From the NCBI RefSeq assembly GCF_003943815.1, contig NZ_RJNA01000004.1:62825-115284 (forward strand): 52,460 nt of DNA. The letters are read 5' to 3'. Every line of letters starts with the position of its first letter. The first letter of the stretch is position 1. The notes under the pieces were generated by a model. It was not told the DNA's origin and searched no databases. It saw nothing but the letters and a program-made list of their open reading frames with translations. Position numbers and translations under genes: made by a program. Below, piece by piece: positions 1 through 8,382 of the stretch. The DNA is from Streptococcus cristatus. GTDB taxonomy: Bacteria > Bacillota > Bacilli > Lactobacillales > Streptococcaceae.

Positions 1-13
1 GGAGAGTATGTCC

Positions 14-2644
14 ATGCCAAATAATGATGAGAACAAAGGTATGTTTCGTAATTTTTTAGGTGGCTTTAAGCGTCTTATAAAAGGAGAAGAGGACGAATCA
101 TCCACTTCTGCGGTTCATAACAATGAAGTAAGTAACTCACAAGTCAATGTGAACCCAGAAGATAGAGAAAATTTCCTCATTGAGAAAGCTTTGGAATCGA
201 TCCAATACTACGACCGCTTGGATGTTATGAATATCGGTGGAGAAGAAGTAGACGAATCTCCAGCTGTAGAAAGCGAAACTAATCTGGAGCAGGAAAAAAT
301 GGCAGCGAAAAGCCAGGCAGCTAGCACGACAGAATCTGCTGAGACAAGCATTTCTTCAGATTCTATGAAAAAGAGGGGCTTGAAGAGCACAGCTGATTCA
401 ATATCTCTATCATTAAGTATAGAAAGTAAAAAGGCTTCTCGTAGTTTAGAAGTAACCGAATCACAGACACAAAGTTTGGAAGTTGGGCAATCTGACAGCA
501 AGGAAACGGATACTTCTGCTAGCTTGTCAATTGCGCAAAGTCATGCCTTCGAGCAATCAATCCTTGAAGAAAATAGAGCGTCACTGAGCTTATCAATTTT
601 TGAGTCAGTTTCTCAAAGCATGGCCGCTGAAGAGTCTCTCAGTGCGGACAACGAAGCATCGCTGAGCCTATCTGTAGCAGAGTCAGTTTCGCAAAGCATT
701 GCCATCCAAGAATCGATTAGTGCGGAATTCGAAGCATCTACAAGCTTGTCTATCGCTGAATCTGTGTCTCAAAGTATCGCGATTCAAGAATCTATCAGCG
801 CAGAAATCGAAGCGTCTACCAGCTTATCTATAGCAGAGTCTATTTCTCAGAGCGTTGCCATCCAAGAATCGATTAGTGCGGAATTCGAAGCATCTAACAG
901 TCTATCTGTAGCAGAATCTATTTCGCGAAGTATTGCTATCCAAGAATCCATCAGCGCGGAAATCGAAGCGTCTATCAGCTTGTCCGTAGCCGAATCTATT
1001 TCGCAAAGCATCGCGATTCAAGAATCTATCAGCGCGGAATTGGAAACGTCGTTGAGCCTATCCGTTGCTGAGTCTATTTCTCAAAGCCTTGCTATCCAGG
1101 AATCCATTAGCGCAGAATTGGAAGCATCTACCAGCTTGTCCGTAGCCGAGTCTATTTCGCAAAGCATTGCTATCCAAGAATCTATCAGCGCGGAAATCGA
1201 AGCGTCTAAGAGCCTGTCTGTGGCGGAGTCTATTTCTCAAAGCATTGCTATCCAAGAATCTATCAGCGCAGAAATCGAAGCATCTACCAGCTTATCTATC
1301 GCTGAATCTGTATCTCAAAGCATTGCTATCCAAGAATCTATTAGTGCAGAATTGGAAGCATCGCTAAGCTTATCTGTAGCAGAGTCCGTTTCTCAAAGTA
1401 TCGCGATTCAAGGATCAATCAGCGCGGAAATCGAAGCATCTAAGAGCCTGTCTGTGGCGGAATCGGTGTCACAAAGCATTGCTATCCAAGAATCAATCAG
1501 CGCAGAAATCGAAGCATCTACCAGCTTGTCCGTGGCGGAGTCTATATCTCAAAGCATCGCGATTCAAGAATCGATCAGCGCTGAAAGCGAAGCATCTACT
1601 AGTCTGTCGATAGCTGAATCTGTGTCTCAAAGCATCGCTATTGAAGAATCAATTAGTGCAGAGAGCGAAGCGTCTAACAGCTTGTCTGTAGAAGAGTCCC
1701 AAGTCTTAGATAGAGCTATTGAACAGTCTATTATGACGGAAAACGAAGTGTCTACGAGCTTATCTATCGTAGAGTCTGAAGCACTAAGTAAAGCGATCGA
1801 GTTATCAATTAGTGCAGAAAACGAAGCGTCTATCAGCCTGTCTGTAGCGGAATCCCAAGCCTTAAGTCGAGCAATTGAACAGTCTATCAGTGCTGAAAAC
1901 GAGGCATCGCTAAGCCTATCTGTTACTGAAAATGAAATTCAAAGCATCGCTATTGAACAGTCTATCAGCTTGGAACAAGAACAATCCCTTAGCCTGTCTA
2001 TCGCGGAATCACAAGCGAAAAGCGTAGCCGTAGAGCAGTCTATCAGCTTGGAACAAGAACAATCCCTTAGCCTGTCTATCGCGGAATCACAATCACAACA
2101 TGCGGCGGTGGAACAATCCCGCAATCTGGAACAGGAATATTCATACAGTTTAGTAGCTGCGGAATCTAGAGCGAAAAGAGATACTATTGAGCAGTCTACC
2201 AGCTTGGAGCAAGAACAATCATTTAGTTTATCTACTGCAGAATCTAAAATCCTCAGCAGAGCTGTTGAACAATCAATCAGCGTCGAACAGGATCATTCAT
2301 TCAGCATTTACCTTGCCCAATCTGAAGCCCAAAGTAAGATCATTGAGCAGTCTATCAGCTTAGAGCAAGAACAGTCACGCAGCCTGTCTATCGCGGAATC
2401 ACAGTCACAAAGTATCGCTATTGAGCAATCAATGAGCGTGGAAAGAGAGCGTTCAATCAGTCTATCTATCGCTGAGTCACAATCACAAAGAATGATTATT
2501 GAACAATCAATCAGTGCAGAGAGAGCCCATTCGATCAGTCTGTCTGCTGCCGTATATCAATCGCAAAGCATGGCTTCTGAGTTTACTACTGTCACACAGA
2601 ATCTATCAACCTTAGCCATGATTACTAAGAGACAGAAAAAATAA
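14..2644 (+). CDS. Serine-rich 26-residue-repeat protein without visible signal peptide or LPXTG anchor
   Basis: About 876 residues. The first ATG (base 8) sits one base after GGAGAG, so the ATG at 14, seven bases from that Shine-Dalgarno, is the better start. Residues 1-30 are basic and amphipathic, then comes an acidic Ser-rich stretch, and from about residue 180 to the end there are tandem 26-residue repeats of the type SLSIAESVSQSIAIQESISA. The first 14 or so are nearly identical, also in DNA (78 bp); later copies drift to an EQSISLEQEQ type but keep the 26-residue period. Ser, Glu, Ile/Leu and Ala dominate and the 3/4 spacing of Ile/Leu/Val suggests a long helical rod (inference). It resembles serine-rich repeat adhesins in composition, but I see no KxYKxGKxW-type signal peptide, no sorting motif and no C-terminal membrane segment. 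It ends in a basic tail (KRQKK). Function unknown. Followed 40 bp later by a GH1-like gene. Confidence 0.8.
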   Translation: MPNNDENKGMFRNFLGGFKRLIKGEEDESSTSAVHNNEVSNSQVNVNPEDRENFLIEKALESIQYYDRLDVMNIGGEEVDESPAVESETNLEQEKMAAKSQAASTTESAETSISSDSMKKRGLKSTADSISLSLSIESKKASRSLEVTESQTQSLEVGQSDSKETDTSASLSIAQSHAFEQSILEENRASLSLSIFESVSQSMAAEESLSADNEASLSLSVAESVSQSIAIQESISAEFEASTSLSIAESVSQSIAIQESISAEIEASTSLSIAESISQSVAIQESISAEFEASNSLSVAESISRSIAIQESISAEIEASISLSVAESISQSIAIQESISAELETSLSLSVAESISQSLAIQESISAELEASTSLSVAESISQSIAIQESISAEIEASKSLSVAESISQSIAIQESISAEIEASTSLSIAESVSQSIAIQESISAELEASLSLSVAESVSQSIAIQGSISAEIEASKSLSVAESVSQSIAIQESISAEIEASTSLSVAESISQSIAIQESISAESEASTSLSIAESVSQSIAIEESISAESEASNSLSVEESQVLDRAIEQSIMTENEVSTSLSIVESEALSKAIELSISAENEASISLSVAESQALSRAIEQSISAENEASLSLSVTENEIQSIAIEQSISLEQEQSLSLSIAESQAKSVAVEQSISLEQEQSLSLSIAESQSQHAAVEQSRNLEQEYSYSLVAAESRAKRDTIEQSTSLEQEQSFSLSTAESKILSRAVEQSISVEQDHSFSIYLAQSEAQSKIIEQSISLEQEQSRSLSIAESQSQSIAIEQSMSVERERSISLSIAESQSQRMIIEQSISAERAHSISLSAAVYQSQSMASEFTTVTQNLSTLAMITKRQKK
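590..2560 (+). repeat. Tandem 78-bp coding repeats in the serine-rich gene
   Basis: In-frame 78-bp units, about 25 in all. The block from about 640 to 1690 is the most homogeneous, with long identical stretches between neighbours. Such repeats can change copy number by slippage or recombination. Confidence 0.85.
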
Positions 2645-2684
2645 GCTCAGAACAAACAGCGAATGAATACTGAAAGGAACTAAT

Positions 2685-3857
2685 ATGATTAGAAATATTC
2701 TATCAAGTAATGGTAAAAGTCTAGGAATCACCGACATTCTACCCCAGTATGGTGAAGGCTATCGTCTCTCTGTCATGGACGGAACAGTTGATTATCGAAC
2801 AATTCCCTTAGGAGCCTACGATCTATTCAAACAAGGCTATAGCAAACAGGATTATCTGGCAGACATTGAAAAAATTAAAACAATGGGCTTCAATACCTAC
2901 CAGCTGTCCTTTTCATGGACTCGCCTCTTCCCAACTGGAGAAGAGCGGAGACCCGATGCTAAGGTCCTTGCTTTCTATGAGTCAATTATCGATGCACTGC
3001 TAGAGAATGACATCGAACCAATTGTAAGCCTATCTCATTTTGATTTTCCGCTTCATTTGTATGAAAAATACGGCGCATGGAAAAGTCGTCAAATGATTGC
3101 CATGTACGAAAAGTATTGCGAAGCCGTTTTGACCCACTTCAAAGAAAAAGTCACTTACTGGATTACCTTTAAAGAAATGAGCGCTCTGTCTTATTTGCCA
3201 TTCTTAGGCGCTGGGCTACACTTTGACAGCACAGAAAACCAGGAACAACAAATTTGGCTGGCTGCCCACCATCAGCTAATCGCATCCGCAAATGTGGTTA
3301 AGCTCGGTCAAACCATCAATCCAACCTTCCAATTTGGTAGCTTGATTACCATCAATAGTGACTCCCACCAAGAAAATCACTCAGCTACCGATGCCTTGGG
3401 CCATGAGTTGAACAGACGTAAAAACTACATTTTTACAGATGTGCAGACCAAGGGCCACTATCCAAACCACTTCCTTCGCTACATTGAGCGAAATCAGCTG
3501 GATCTGGGCATTACGGAAGAAGATGTCTTCGCCTTAAGAGAAGGCATCGTGGACTTTGTTGCTTTCTCACATTATGCGGCGGAAAATATCCAAGATTTGT
3601 TTACCAACAAATATGTCCGCAAAAATGTAGAAACTTGCCTTGCACAACCTGTTCTTCTTCGGATTGCCATGTCTGAGCTATACGAGCGCTACCACAAGCC
3701 TCTGTTGGTCATTGAGACTTGTTCTGAGGTCTCTGACCACCAGCAATTAGCTAAGAACATTCAAGACAACGTTCAAGAAATTATTAAATCCGTTGAGATT
3801 GACGGGATTGAGTTGCTTGGCTACACGCCATTTAGCTGGAGCGATGTAAACATCTAG
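2685..3857 (+). CDS. Degenerate, shortened GH1-family (6-phospho-beta-glucosidase-like) protein
   Basis: 390 residues against about 470 usual for GH1. The fold signature is clear: the MGFNTYQLSFSWTRLFPTGE segment (near residues 65-84), SHFDFP, the WITF segment, an AAHHQLIASA helix, DVQTKGHYP, and GYTPFSW at the end. Key motifs are altered. The acid/base motif that is normally TxNEP reads TFKEM (Asn to Lys, Glu kept). The nucleophile motif that is normally ENG reads ETC (Glu kept, Asn-Gly lost). The N-terminal substrate-binding QxEG-type motif is not evident, and the protein stops right after GYTPFSW, so the last strand and phosphate-binding tail of 6-phospho-glycosidases are missing. Probably a pseudoenzyme or an enzyme with altered substrate. 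Start chosen at the ATG after AAAGGAACTAAT. Close spacing to the serine-rich gene suggests co-transcription and perhaps a role in handling that protein (inference). Confidence 0.75.
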   Translation: MIRNILSSNGKSLGITDILPQYGEGYRLSVMDGTVDYRTIPLGAYDLFKQGYSKQDYLADIEKIKTMGFNTYQLSFSWTRLFPTGEERRPDAKVLAFYESIIDALLENDIEPIVSLSHFDFPLHLYEKYGAWKSRQMIAMYEKYCEAVLTHFKEKVTYWITFKEMSALSYLPFLGAGLHFDSTENQEQQIWLAAHHQLIASANVVKLGQTINPTFQFGSLITINSDSHQENHSATDALGHELNRRKNYIFTDVQTKGHYPNHFLRYIERNQLDLGITEEDVFALREGIVDFVAFSHYAAENIQDLFTNKYVRKNVETCLAQPVLLRIAMSELYERYHKPLLVIETCSEVSDHQQLAKNIQDNVQEIIKSVEIDGIELLGYTPFSWSDVNI

Positions 3858-3882
3858 GATCCAGTCCCAAGTTCAAAACATA

Positions 3883-3931
3883 GAAAAAATCTCCCTAAGA
3901 AAGTGGATAGCCACTTGCGGGGAGATTTTTA
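3883..3931. terminator. Bidirectional terminator between GH1-like gene and maf
   Basis: AAAATCTCCC pairs with GGGGAGATTTT around a loop that has its own AGTGG/CCACT stem. A/T runs lie on both sides, so it can serve both converging genes. Confidence 0.8.
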
Positions 3932-3955
3932 ATGTTTTAGAATAGAATCAAATCC

Positions 3956-4603
3956 TTACTCTTTTCCTTTGCTACCTCTAAAAATCCGATAGCTGGTCTC
4001 AGCGACAGGCAGGCCGATGATGGTGTGCATATCGCCTGTAATTGAGCGAATAAAGCGAGGATCCAGCTCCTGAAAACCATAAGCACCTGCCTTGTCTAGC
4101 GGACGCTTCTCATGCAGATAGGCCTCGATGATAGGCTCTAATTCTGGGTAATAATCTACAAAGTCCACCTGCGCCACGGTGTAAAAGACTTCTAGAAAAT
4201 CCTGCATACGTAGGCAGACCGAGGTCACTACATGGTGGCTCTTGCCAAAGTAAGAGCGAAACATCCGACTGGCTTCACCTAAATCCTGTGGTTTATTGTA
4301 AATCTGACTATCCACCACGACGATGGTATCAGCCGAAATATAAAGAGTCTCAGTTTCCAAGTCCAAATCGGACTTGGCTTTGGAAATCTCGCAACAAATC
4401 TTGGCTGCCTTGGTCAGAAAATCCTGATCATCGATGCTTGCCATACAATGCTCTTCGATAGCTCGCTCGTCCACTTCTACAGCCTGAATCTCTGGATTCA
4501 AAAAGCTCAGCAATTCCTTGCGTCTGGGCGACGTAGATAGCAGGACAAAGCAGCGAATCTCTCCTTTTTCACCTTCCCTTTGGTAGTCAAAAACCGTCTT
4601 CAT
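3956..4603 (-). CDS. maf: Maf-family nucleoside triphosphate pyrophosphatase
   Basis: 215 residues. Maf-type house-cleaning enzymes hydrolyse dTTP/UTP or modified nucleotides to the monophosphate plus pyrophosphate in the cytoplasm. Visible family motifs: STSPRRKELL (residues 23-32), VDERAIEEH, ISADTIVVVD with the catalytic Asp, KPQDLGEASRMF, a DKAGAYGFQ segment, and ITGDMHTIIGLPV near the end. The N-terminus is about 15 residues longer than typical Maf. Start ATG follows GGAGGACAATC and overlaps the stop of the upstream XRE gene by 4 bp (ATGA), so the two are translationally coupled. In streptococci maf is more often seen elsewhere, so this may be a second paralogue (inference). Confidence 0.88.
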   Translation of the reverse strand: MKTVFDYQREGEKGEIRCFVLLSTSPRRKELLSFLNPEIQAVEVDERAIEEHCMASIDDQDFLTKAAKICCEISKAKSDLDLETETLYISADTIVVVDSQIYNKPQDLGEASRMFRSYFGKSHHVVTSVCLRMQDFLEVFYTVAQVDFVDYYPELEPIIEAYLHEKRPLDKAGAYGFQELDPRFIRSITGDMHTIIGLPVAETSYRIFRGSKGKE

Positions 4604-4827
4604 GATTGTCCTCCTGTGTCCTTTAATTGAAAGAGTTCTTCCACCCGCAAATCAAAAATCTGAGCGATTTTTAAAGCCATCTCTAGCGAGGGATTGTAAC
4701 GATTATTTTCTAAGTGCAAGATCGTTTCGCGCCGCATTCCAATACGGTCAGCTAACTCCTGCTGGGTCATGCCTCTGGATTCACGGACAGATTTGAGATT
4801 GGTGATAATATTGCTTTCCTTGGCCAT
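4600..4827 (-). CDS. Small XRE-family HTH regulator
   Basis: 75 residues, nearly all helix-turn-helix: LKSVRESRGMTQQELADRIG then MRRETILHLENNRYNPSLEM is the Cro/CI type (residues 10-50), followed by a short tail. Shine-Dalgarno AGGGGTT. It lies between a membrane protein (2-bp gap) and maf (4-bp overlap). A small XRE gene beside a multi-pass membrane protein is a recurrent pair in Firmicutes; it probably regulates this operon. See the dyads at 5450-5496. Confidence 0.88.
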   Translation of the reverse strand: MAKESNIITNLKSVRESRGMTQQELADRIGMRRETILHLENNRYNPSLEMALKIAQIFDLRVEELFQLKDTGGQS

Positions 4828-4829
4828 TT

Positions 4830-5432
4830 TTAACCCCTCTTTTCAAATAAAAAGAAGACAAATCCAAAGAGCAAAACCAAGATACCAATCATGATGAAAA
4901 ATATTCCGGCATTGACTGTGATGGAACCTACATTAGCGCTAAGGCCTGCAAGTACCAGTAAAGTTGCTATACAAATGGCAAACATCAAAGTAGCTGCTTT
5001 TGCTAGATTGGCATAGAAACGCTCGTCTGCTCTCTCCTTGACCTTTTTCAAGGCAAAAAATAACAGAAAGAGAAACTGGATAGCGAGGAAGCCTCCCAAG
5101 GCAATGTACTTTATAAAGGGCGGATTGGTGCTCGGAGTCCACAACCAAATTCCGACAGTATAGATAGAAGTTGCCGTAAGCGTCAGTAGATTATAAAATT
5201 TCATGGTCAGATCATAGACCTGCTTTTCTTGAAACTCTTTCATCTTCTCAGGCCGTGGTTTCATGTGAAACCAAGACCAGATACTTACAAGCTGACCTAT
5301 ACTTACCAAACCGACAATCATCCACTTGGCTGACCAGCTAAGATTACTGGGAGCAAGGAAAACTGTAAAATCAATAAAGAGAGCGGTGGCGATCAACAAA
5401 ATGAGACCACCCATTTTTTGACTTTTTTTCAT
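4830..5432 (-). CDS. Multi-pass membrane protein of unknown function
   Basis: 200 residues with about six hydrophobic segments (near 8-25, 37-54, 85-102, 112-128, 148-166, 174-195). A charged loop before the fifth helix reads KERADERFYANLAKAA, similar to the DER-containing motif seen in DUF2178/DUF3796-like membrane proteins that accompany small XRE regulators. The start follows GAAAGGAGTCTATC. First gene of a three-gene operon with the XRE gene and maf. No catalytic motif recognised. Confidence 0.75.
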   Translation of the reverse strand: MKKSQKMGGLILLIATALFIDFTVFLAPSNLSWSAKWMIVGLVSIGQLVSIWSWFHMKPRPEKMKEFQEKQVYDLTMKFYNLLTLTATSIYTVGIWLWTPSTNPPFIKYIALGGFLAIQFLFLLFFALKKVKERADERFYANLAKAATLMFAICIATLLVLAGLSANVGSITVNAGIFFIMIGILVLLFGFVFFLFEKRG

Positions 5433-5449
5433 GATAGACTCCTTTCGTA

Positions 5450-5496
5450 GTGTTAGAAATATTTAACACCTTTATGTTATAAATATATCACATAAA
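5450..5496 (-). promoter_or_regulatory. Two dyads in the promoter region of the membrane protein/XRE/maf operon
   Basis: GTGTTA (5450-5455) faces TAACAC (5464-5469) with an 8-bp spacer. Next to it TTTATGT (5471-5477) faces ACATAAA (5490-5496). Both lie just upstream of the first gene of an operon that contains an XRE regulator, so they are candidate operators. The regulator assignment is inference. Confidence 0.5.
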
Positions 5497-5545
5497 AGAA
5501 TAAAAGACAAGCATTTATGTACTATTTGGGAATTTTTTATTTCCG

Positions 5546-5577
5546 CAAACAAAAGCCCCAGAATTTTTCTGGGGCTC
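5546..5577 (-). terminator. Terminator of czcD
   Basis: AGCCCCAGAA pairs with TTCTGGGGCT (5554-5576), followed on the minus strand by TTTTGTTT. Confidence 0.85.
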
Positions 5578-5581
5578 TAAA

Positions 5582-6442
5582 CTACTCTTTACCAATACAA
5601 CATTCTTGGTGTTCTTGCAAGCTTTCATCGGTCTGAATGGTCACTTTGGAAATGCCATAAGCTAAAAGCTTTTGGCGTAGGACAATCTGCGTTTCAGGCA
5701 GCAAATTTGGGTTTTCCAAACAGATATGAAGCATGGCAAATTTTTCCAAGCCATCCGTCGTCCAGACATTGAGCTGGGTGATGGCTCGCACGTTTTCCAG
5801 CACTGCTAATTCCTGATAAAGCTGACCGAGGTCCACATCGCTGGGCACATGGTCTAGGAAAATCTGGATATTTTCCCAAAATTTTGGCAGAGCCTTACTG
5901 AGAATAAAGCCTGCGATGACAAGAGAAAGCAGCGGATCTAGGAAATACCAATCGGTGAAGCGCAAAATGAGGGATACGAGGATAACCGCTAGCCAGCCCA
6001 AAATATCCTCAAGAAAATGCAGGCTGAGAATGGATTCATTGTGGCTATGCCCATGACTGACCACTCGGCTGGCTACTGTATTGACGACGATGGCGACAAT
6101 CCCCAAAATCAACATGCCATCATAATTTACCTTCTCAGGAGCAAATAGTTTAGGGACATTTTCCACGATTACCAAGGTTGAACCGACCAGCAAAATCACC
6201 GAAGTCAAGAGAGCACCCAGCAGGCTGTAGCGTTTATATCCTAGGGTATAGTTGCGGTCTTCTTTTCTAGTGGAAATCTTTTCAAAAAGAGTCGATAGAC
6301 CAATAGCTAAAGCATCTCCCGTATCGTGAATTGCATCCGCTAAGACAGCGCTAGAATGAAAGAGAAGCCCAAAGATAAATTCAATAATAGCAAAAGAAAG
6401 GTTCAAGAGAAAGGCAATGGTCATATTTCTACTGGATTTCAT
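5582..6442 (-). CDS. czcD: CDF-family zinc exporter CzcD
   Basis: 286 residues from the ATG at 6442, which follows AAGGAGGTTGAC; a longer reading from 6499 lacks a ribosome site. Cation diffusion facilitators exchange cytoplasmic Zn(II) for protons at the plasma membrane. Visible: six membrane segments, the metal site SAVLADAIHDTGDA in TM2, LHFLEDILGW in TM5, a His-rich HGHSH cytoplasmic loop, and a C-terminal regulatory domain with a QLNVWT strand. Several stretches (YTLGYKRYSLLGAL, NESILSLHFLED, RFTDWY) match my memory of pneumococcal CzcD rather than MntE. Divergent from a TetR gene, as czcD/sczA are in pneumococcus. The C-terminal ECCIGKE adds a Cys pair. Confidence 0.9.
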   Translation of the reverse strand: MKSSRNMTIAFLLNLSFAIIEFIFGLLFHSSAVLADAIHDTGDALAIGLSTLFEKISTRKEDRNYTLGYKRYSLLGALLTSVILLVGSTLVIVENVPKLFAPEKVNYDGMLILGIVAIVVNTVASRVVSHGHSHNESILSLHFLEDILGWLAVILVSLILRFTDWYFLDPLLSLVIAGFILSKALPKFWENIQIFLDHVPSDVDLGQLYQELAVLENVRAITQLNVWTTDGLEKFAMLHICLENPNLLPETQIVLRQKLLAYGISKVTIQTDESLQEHQECCIGKE

Positions 6443-6485
6443 GTCAACCTCCTTATTTATTTTCCTGAAAAAATACGATTTATGG

Positions 6486-6516
6486 TATAATCTAATCAAT
6501 ACCGAACACTCTGTTC
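6486..6516. promoter_or_regulatory. sczA/czcD divergent promoter with SczA-like operator
   Basis: A TATAAT hexamer at 6486-6491 (plus strand, for the TetR gene) is followed by the dyad GAACA (6504-6508) and TGTTC (6512-6516) with a 3-bp spacer. TGTTCA half-sites are known targets of pneumococcal SczA, so this is the likely zinc-responsive operator. Confidence 0.65.
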
Positions 6517-6582
6517 AATTATATTATCCACTATTATCAGAAAGGAAACAAGAGCCAGTTCATGCCCTTTGTCTCTTAGCAG

Positions 6583-6600
6583 ACAAAAAGCTCTTTTTGT
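6583..6600. repeat. Dyad just upstream of the sczA start
   Basis: ACAAAAAG and CTTTTTGT, separated only by CT, lie 11 bp before the chosen sczA ATG. It could be an operator, or a hairpin that hinders ribosome loading, since the start has only a weak Shine-Dalgarno. Confidence 0.5.
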
Positions 6601-6611
6601 ACGGAATTTCC

Positions 6612-7133
6612 ATGGATAGACGAGTAAAAAAATCACGCGCAGCTATTTACCAAGCCTTTATCAGCCTGCTCAATCAGAAAAGCTACGAAAGCATCACTGT
6701 TCAGGAAATCATTGATCTAGCAGATGTGGGCCGCTCCACCTTCTATAGCCACTTTGAGACCAAGGAAACCCTACTGGAGGAACTCTGCCAAGATCTCTTT
6801 CAGCATACCTTTATTGAGCGTTCTGAAGGACGCGATTTGTTTGAAGCGACAGCCCATATTTTCCATCACTTTCGGAAAAATCAGGATCGGATAGCCACCC
6901 TCCTCTTGGCTAAAAATACTTATTTCATCAACCGCTTGAAAATCGAGCTAGAGCGCTATCTCTTTCCCATGATTGAGCAGACATTATTGCAGAAAAAAAG
7001 TCATCTGCCGGACAACTTTTTAAAAAATTATGTGACATCAACTTTTGTGGATACGGTCAGCTGGTGGTTGCAGCAACGAAATCAGGTTGACGAAGACACG
7101 ATTTCTCACTATTTTCTGGACTTGATGGACTAA
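6612..7133 (+). CDS. sczA: TetR-family regulator, probably SczA
   Basis: 173 residues starting MDRRVKKSRAAIY. The HTH is typical TetR: IYQAFISLLNQKSY, then ITVQEIIDLADVGRSTFYSHFETKETLLEE (residues 10-50). The C-terminal half is the TetR_C_7-like ligand domain. An open frame continues upstream to 6417 but runs through the divergent promoter and czcD's start, so ATG 6612 is preferred although its Shine-Dalgarno is weak. In pneumococcus SczA is a zinc-dependent activator of czcD; the same divergent arrangement here supports the name. Some of the same family are fasciculation-type repressors, so the name is by context. Confidence 0.78.
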   Translation: MDRRVKKSRAAIYQAFISLLNQKSYESITVQEIIDLADVGRSTFYSHFETKETLLEELCQDLFQHTFIERSEGRDLFEATAHIFHHFRKNQDRIATLLLAKNTYFINRLKIELERYLFPMIEQTLLQKKSHLPDNFLKNYVTSTFVDTVSWWLQQRNQVDEDTISHYFLDLMD

Positions 7134-7164
7134 GCCACAATTCGCCTATCATTTTCTAAAAAGA

Positions 7165-7200
7165 TATGGTATAATCGTTCCTTGACGTACGAAAGGAGAT
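7165..7200 (+). promoter_or_regulatory. Extended -10 promoter and RBS of the MFS gene
   Basis: TGG followed by TATAAT (7170-7175) is an extended -10 without a good -35. GAAAGGAGA follows at about 7191-7199. Confidence 0.65.
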
Positions 7201-7209
7201 TGACTATTT

Positions 7210-8382
7210 ATGAAAAAAGAACACTCACCATTTTTAATTCCAGGTATAGTGATGATCGGGATAGCACTACGGGCTCCTTTTACTGTTTTGCCTATCGTTC
7301 TGACAGATATTGCAGAGGGGCTACAGGTCCCAGTTAGTTCCCTAGGCCTCTTGACTAGCCTGCCCTTGATCATGTTTGCCCTCTGCTCGGTCTTTGCTCC
7401 GCGCTTGGCGCAAAAGATGAGCTTGGAAAAACTGTTTGCTCTTGTGTTACTCGTGCTAACTCTAGGCTCACTGATTCGCGTGTTTAATCTTCCCTTACTC
7501 TATACGGGGACTATTATTTTAGGAGCAGCTATTGCTGTCTTAAACGTCCTTCTTCCGAGCTTGATTCAGGCCAATCAGCCGCATCGTGTCGGTCTTTTGA
7601 CGACTCTTTATATCACATCAATGGGGCTGTCGATTACGATTCTGTCTGCTTTGGCTGTTCCCATCGTTCAAATGGGCTCTTGGCAAGGTCTCATTTGGAT
7701 ATCAACCTTGATTTGCTTTGTGATTCTTCTGGTTTGGCTACCCAATGTCAAATATAGCCATCGCTTGGCAGCTAAACAGCAAGGAAAGCAAGAGCAAGGA
7801 GCTCTTCTAAAAAATCCAAGAGTCTGGGCCTTAATTTTATTTGGTGGCTTACAGTCACTACTCTTTTATACCAGTATGACTTGGTTGCCAACCTTGGGAC
7901 AACAAGCTGGCCTTTCTACTGATACGACCGGACTACTAGCAGCGGTCTTTTCTCTGATTAGCCTGCCCTTTTCGATGACAATTCCTAGCTTGACAGCGCG
8001 CTTGAAGGCTCGTCAACGTCTGATTATGATTAGCTTGGTTTCTGCGGCAGGTCTGATCGGCATTACCATGCTCTTGATTCGGACAGATGCCTTTGCTTAC
8101 TGGCTGGTTCTTAATCTCCTCATTGGTATGTCTGTCAGCGCTCTCTTCCCCTATCTCATGGTGACCTTCTCCCTCAAGACCTCTACGCCTGCGCAAACGG
8201 CCCAATTATCCGGACTGGCTCAAACTGGAGGATATATCCTAGCCGCCTTCGGCCCTAGCCTCTTTGGCTACAGTTTTGATTTGTTCCATTCTTGGACACC
8301 AGCCATCCTCATCCTCCTCGGACTGACCGTTATCATGACCATGAGCCTCTTTTACATAGAAAAATTTGATAAGATTCTATAA
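7210..8382 (+). CDS. CynX/NimT-family MFS transporter
   Basis: 390 residues with 12 predicted membrane segments. The opening GIVMIGIALRAPFTVLPIV and the GLLTSLPLIMFALCSVFAP segment are characteristic of the CynX/NimT branch of the major facilitator superfamily (cyanate or 2-nitroimidazole transport proteins; substrate of most members unknown). Shine-Dalgarno AAAGGAGA. Its own extended -10 promoter and its own terminator make it monocistronic. Substrate cannot be inferred. Confidence 0.85.
   Translation: MKKEHSPFLIPGIVMIGIALRAPFTVLPIVLTDIAEGLQVPVSSLGLLTSLPLIMFALCSVFAPRLAQKMSLEKLFALVLLVLTLGSLIRVFNLPLLYTGTIILGAAIAVLNVLLPSLIQANQPHRVGLLTTLYITSMGLSITILSALAVPIVQMGSWQGLIWISTLICFVILLVWLPNVKYSHRLAAKQQGKQEQGALLKNPRVWALILFGGLQSLLFYTSMTWLPTLGQQAGLSTDTTGLLAAVFSLISLPFSMTIPSLTARLKARQRLIMISLVSAAGLIGITMLLIRTDAFAYWLVLNLLIGMSVSALFPYLMVTFSLKTSTPAQTAQLSGLAQTGGYILAAFGPSLFGYSFDLFHSWTPAILILLGLTVIMTMSLFYIEKFDKIL

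Noticed and set aside
4602..4796. Plus-strand 64-codon ORF opposite the XRE gene
   Set aside because: Shadow of a well-supported HTH gene; no ribosome site.
6417..6611. N-terminal extension of the TetR protein (65 residues)
   Set aside because: It overlaps czcD's start and the divergent promoter, and the TetR family begins at MDRRVKKS.
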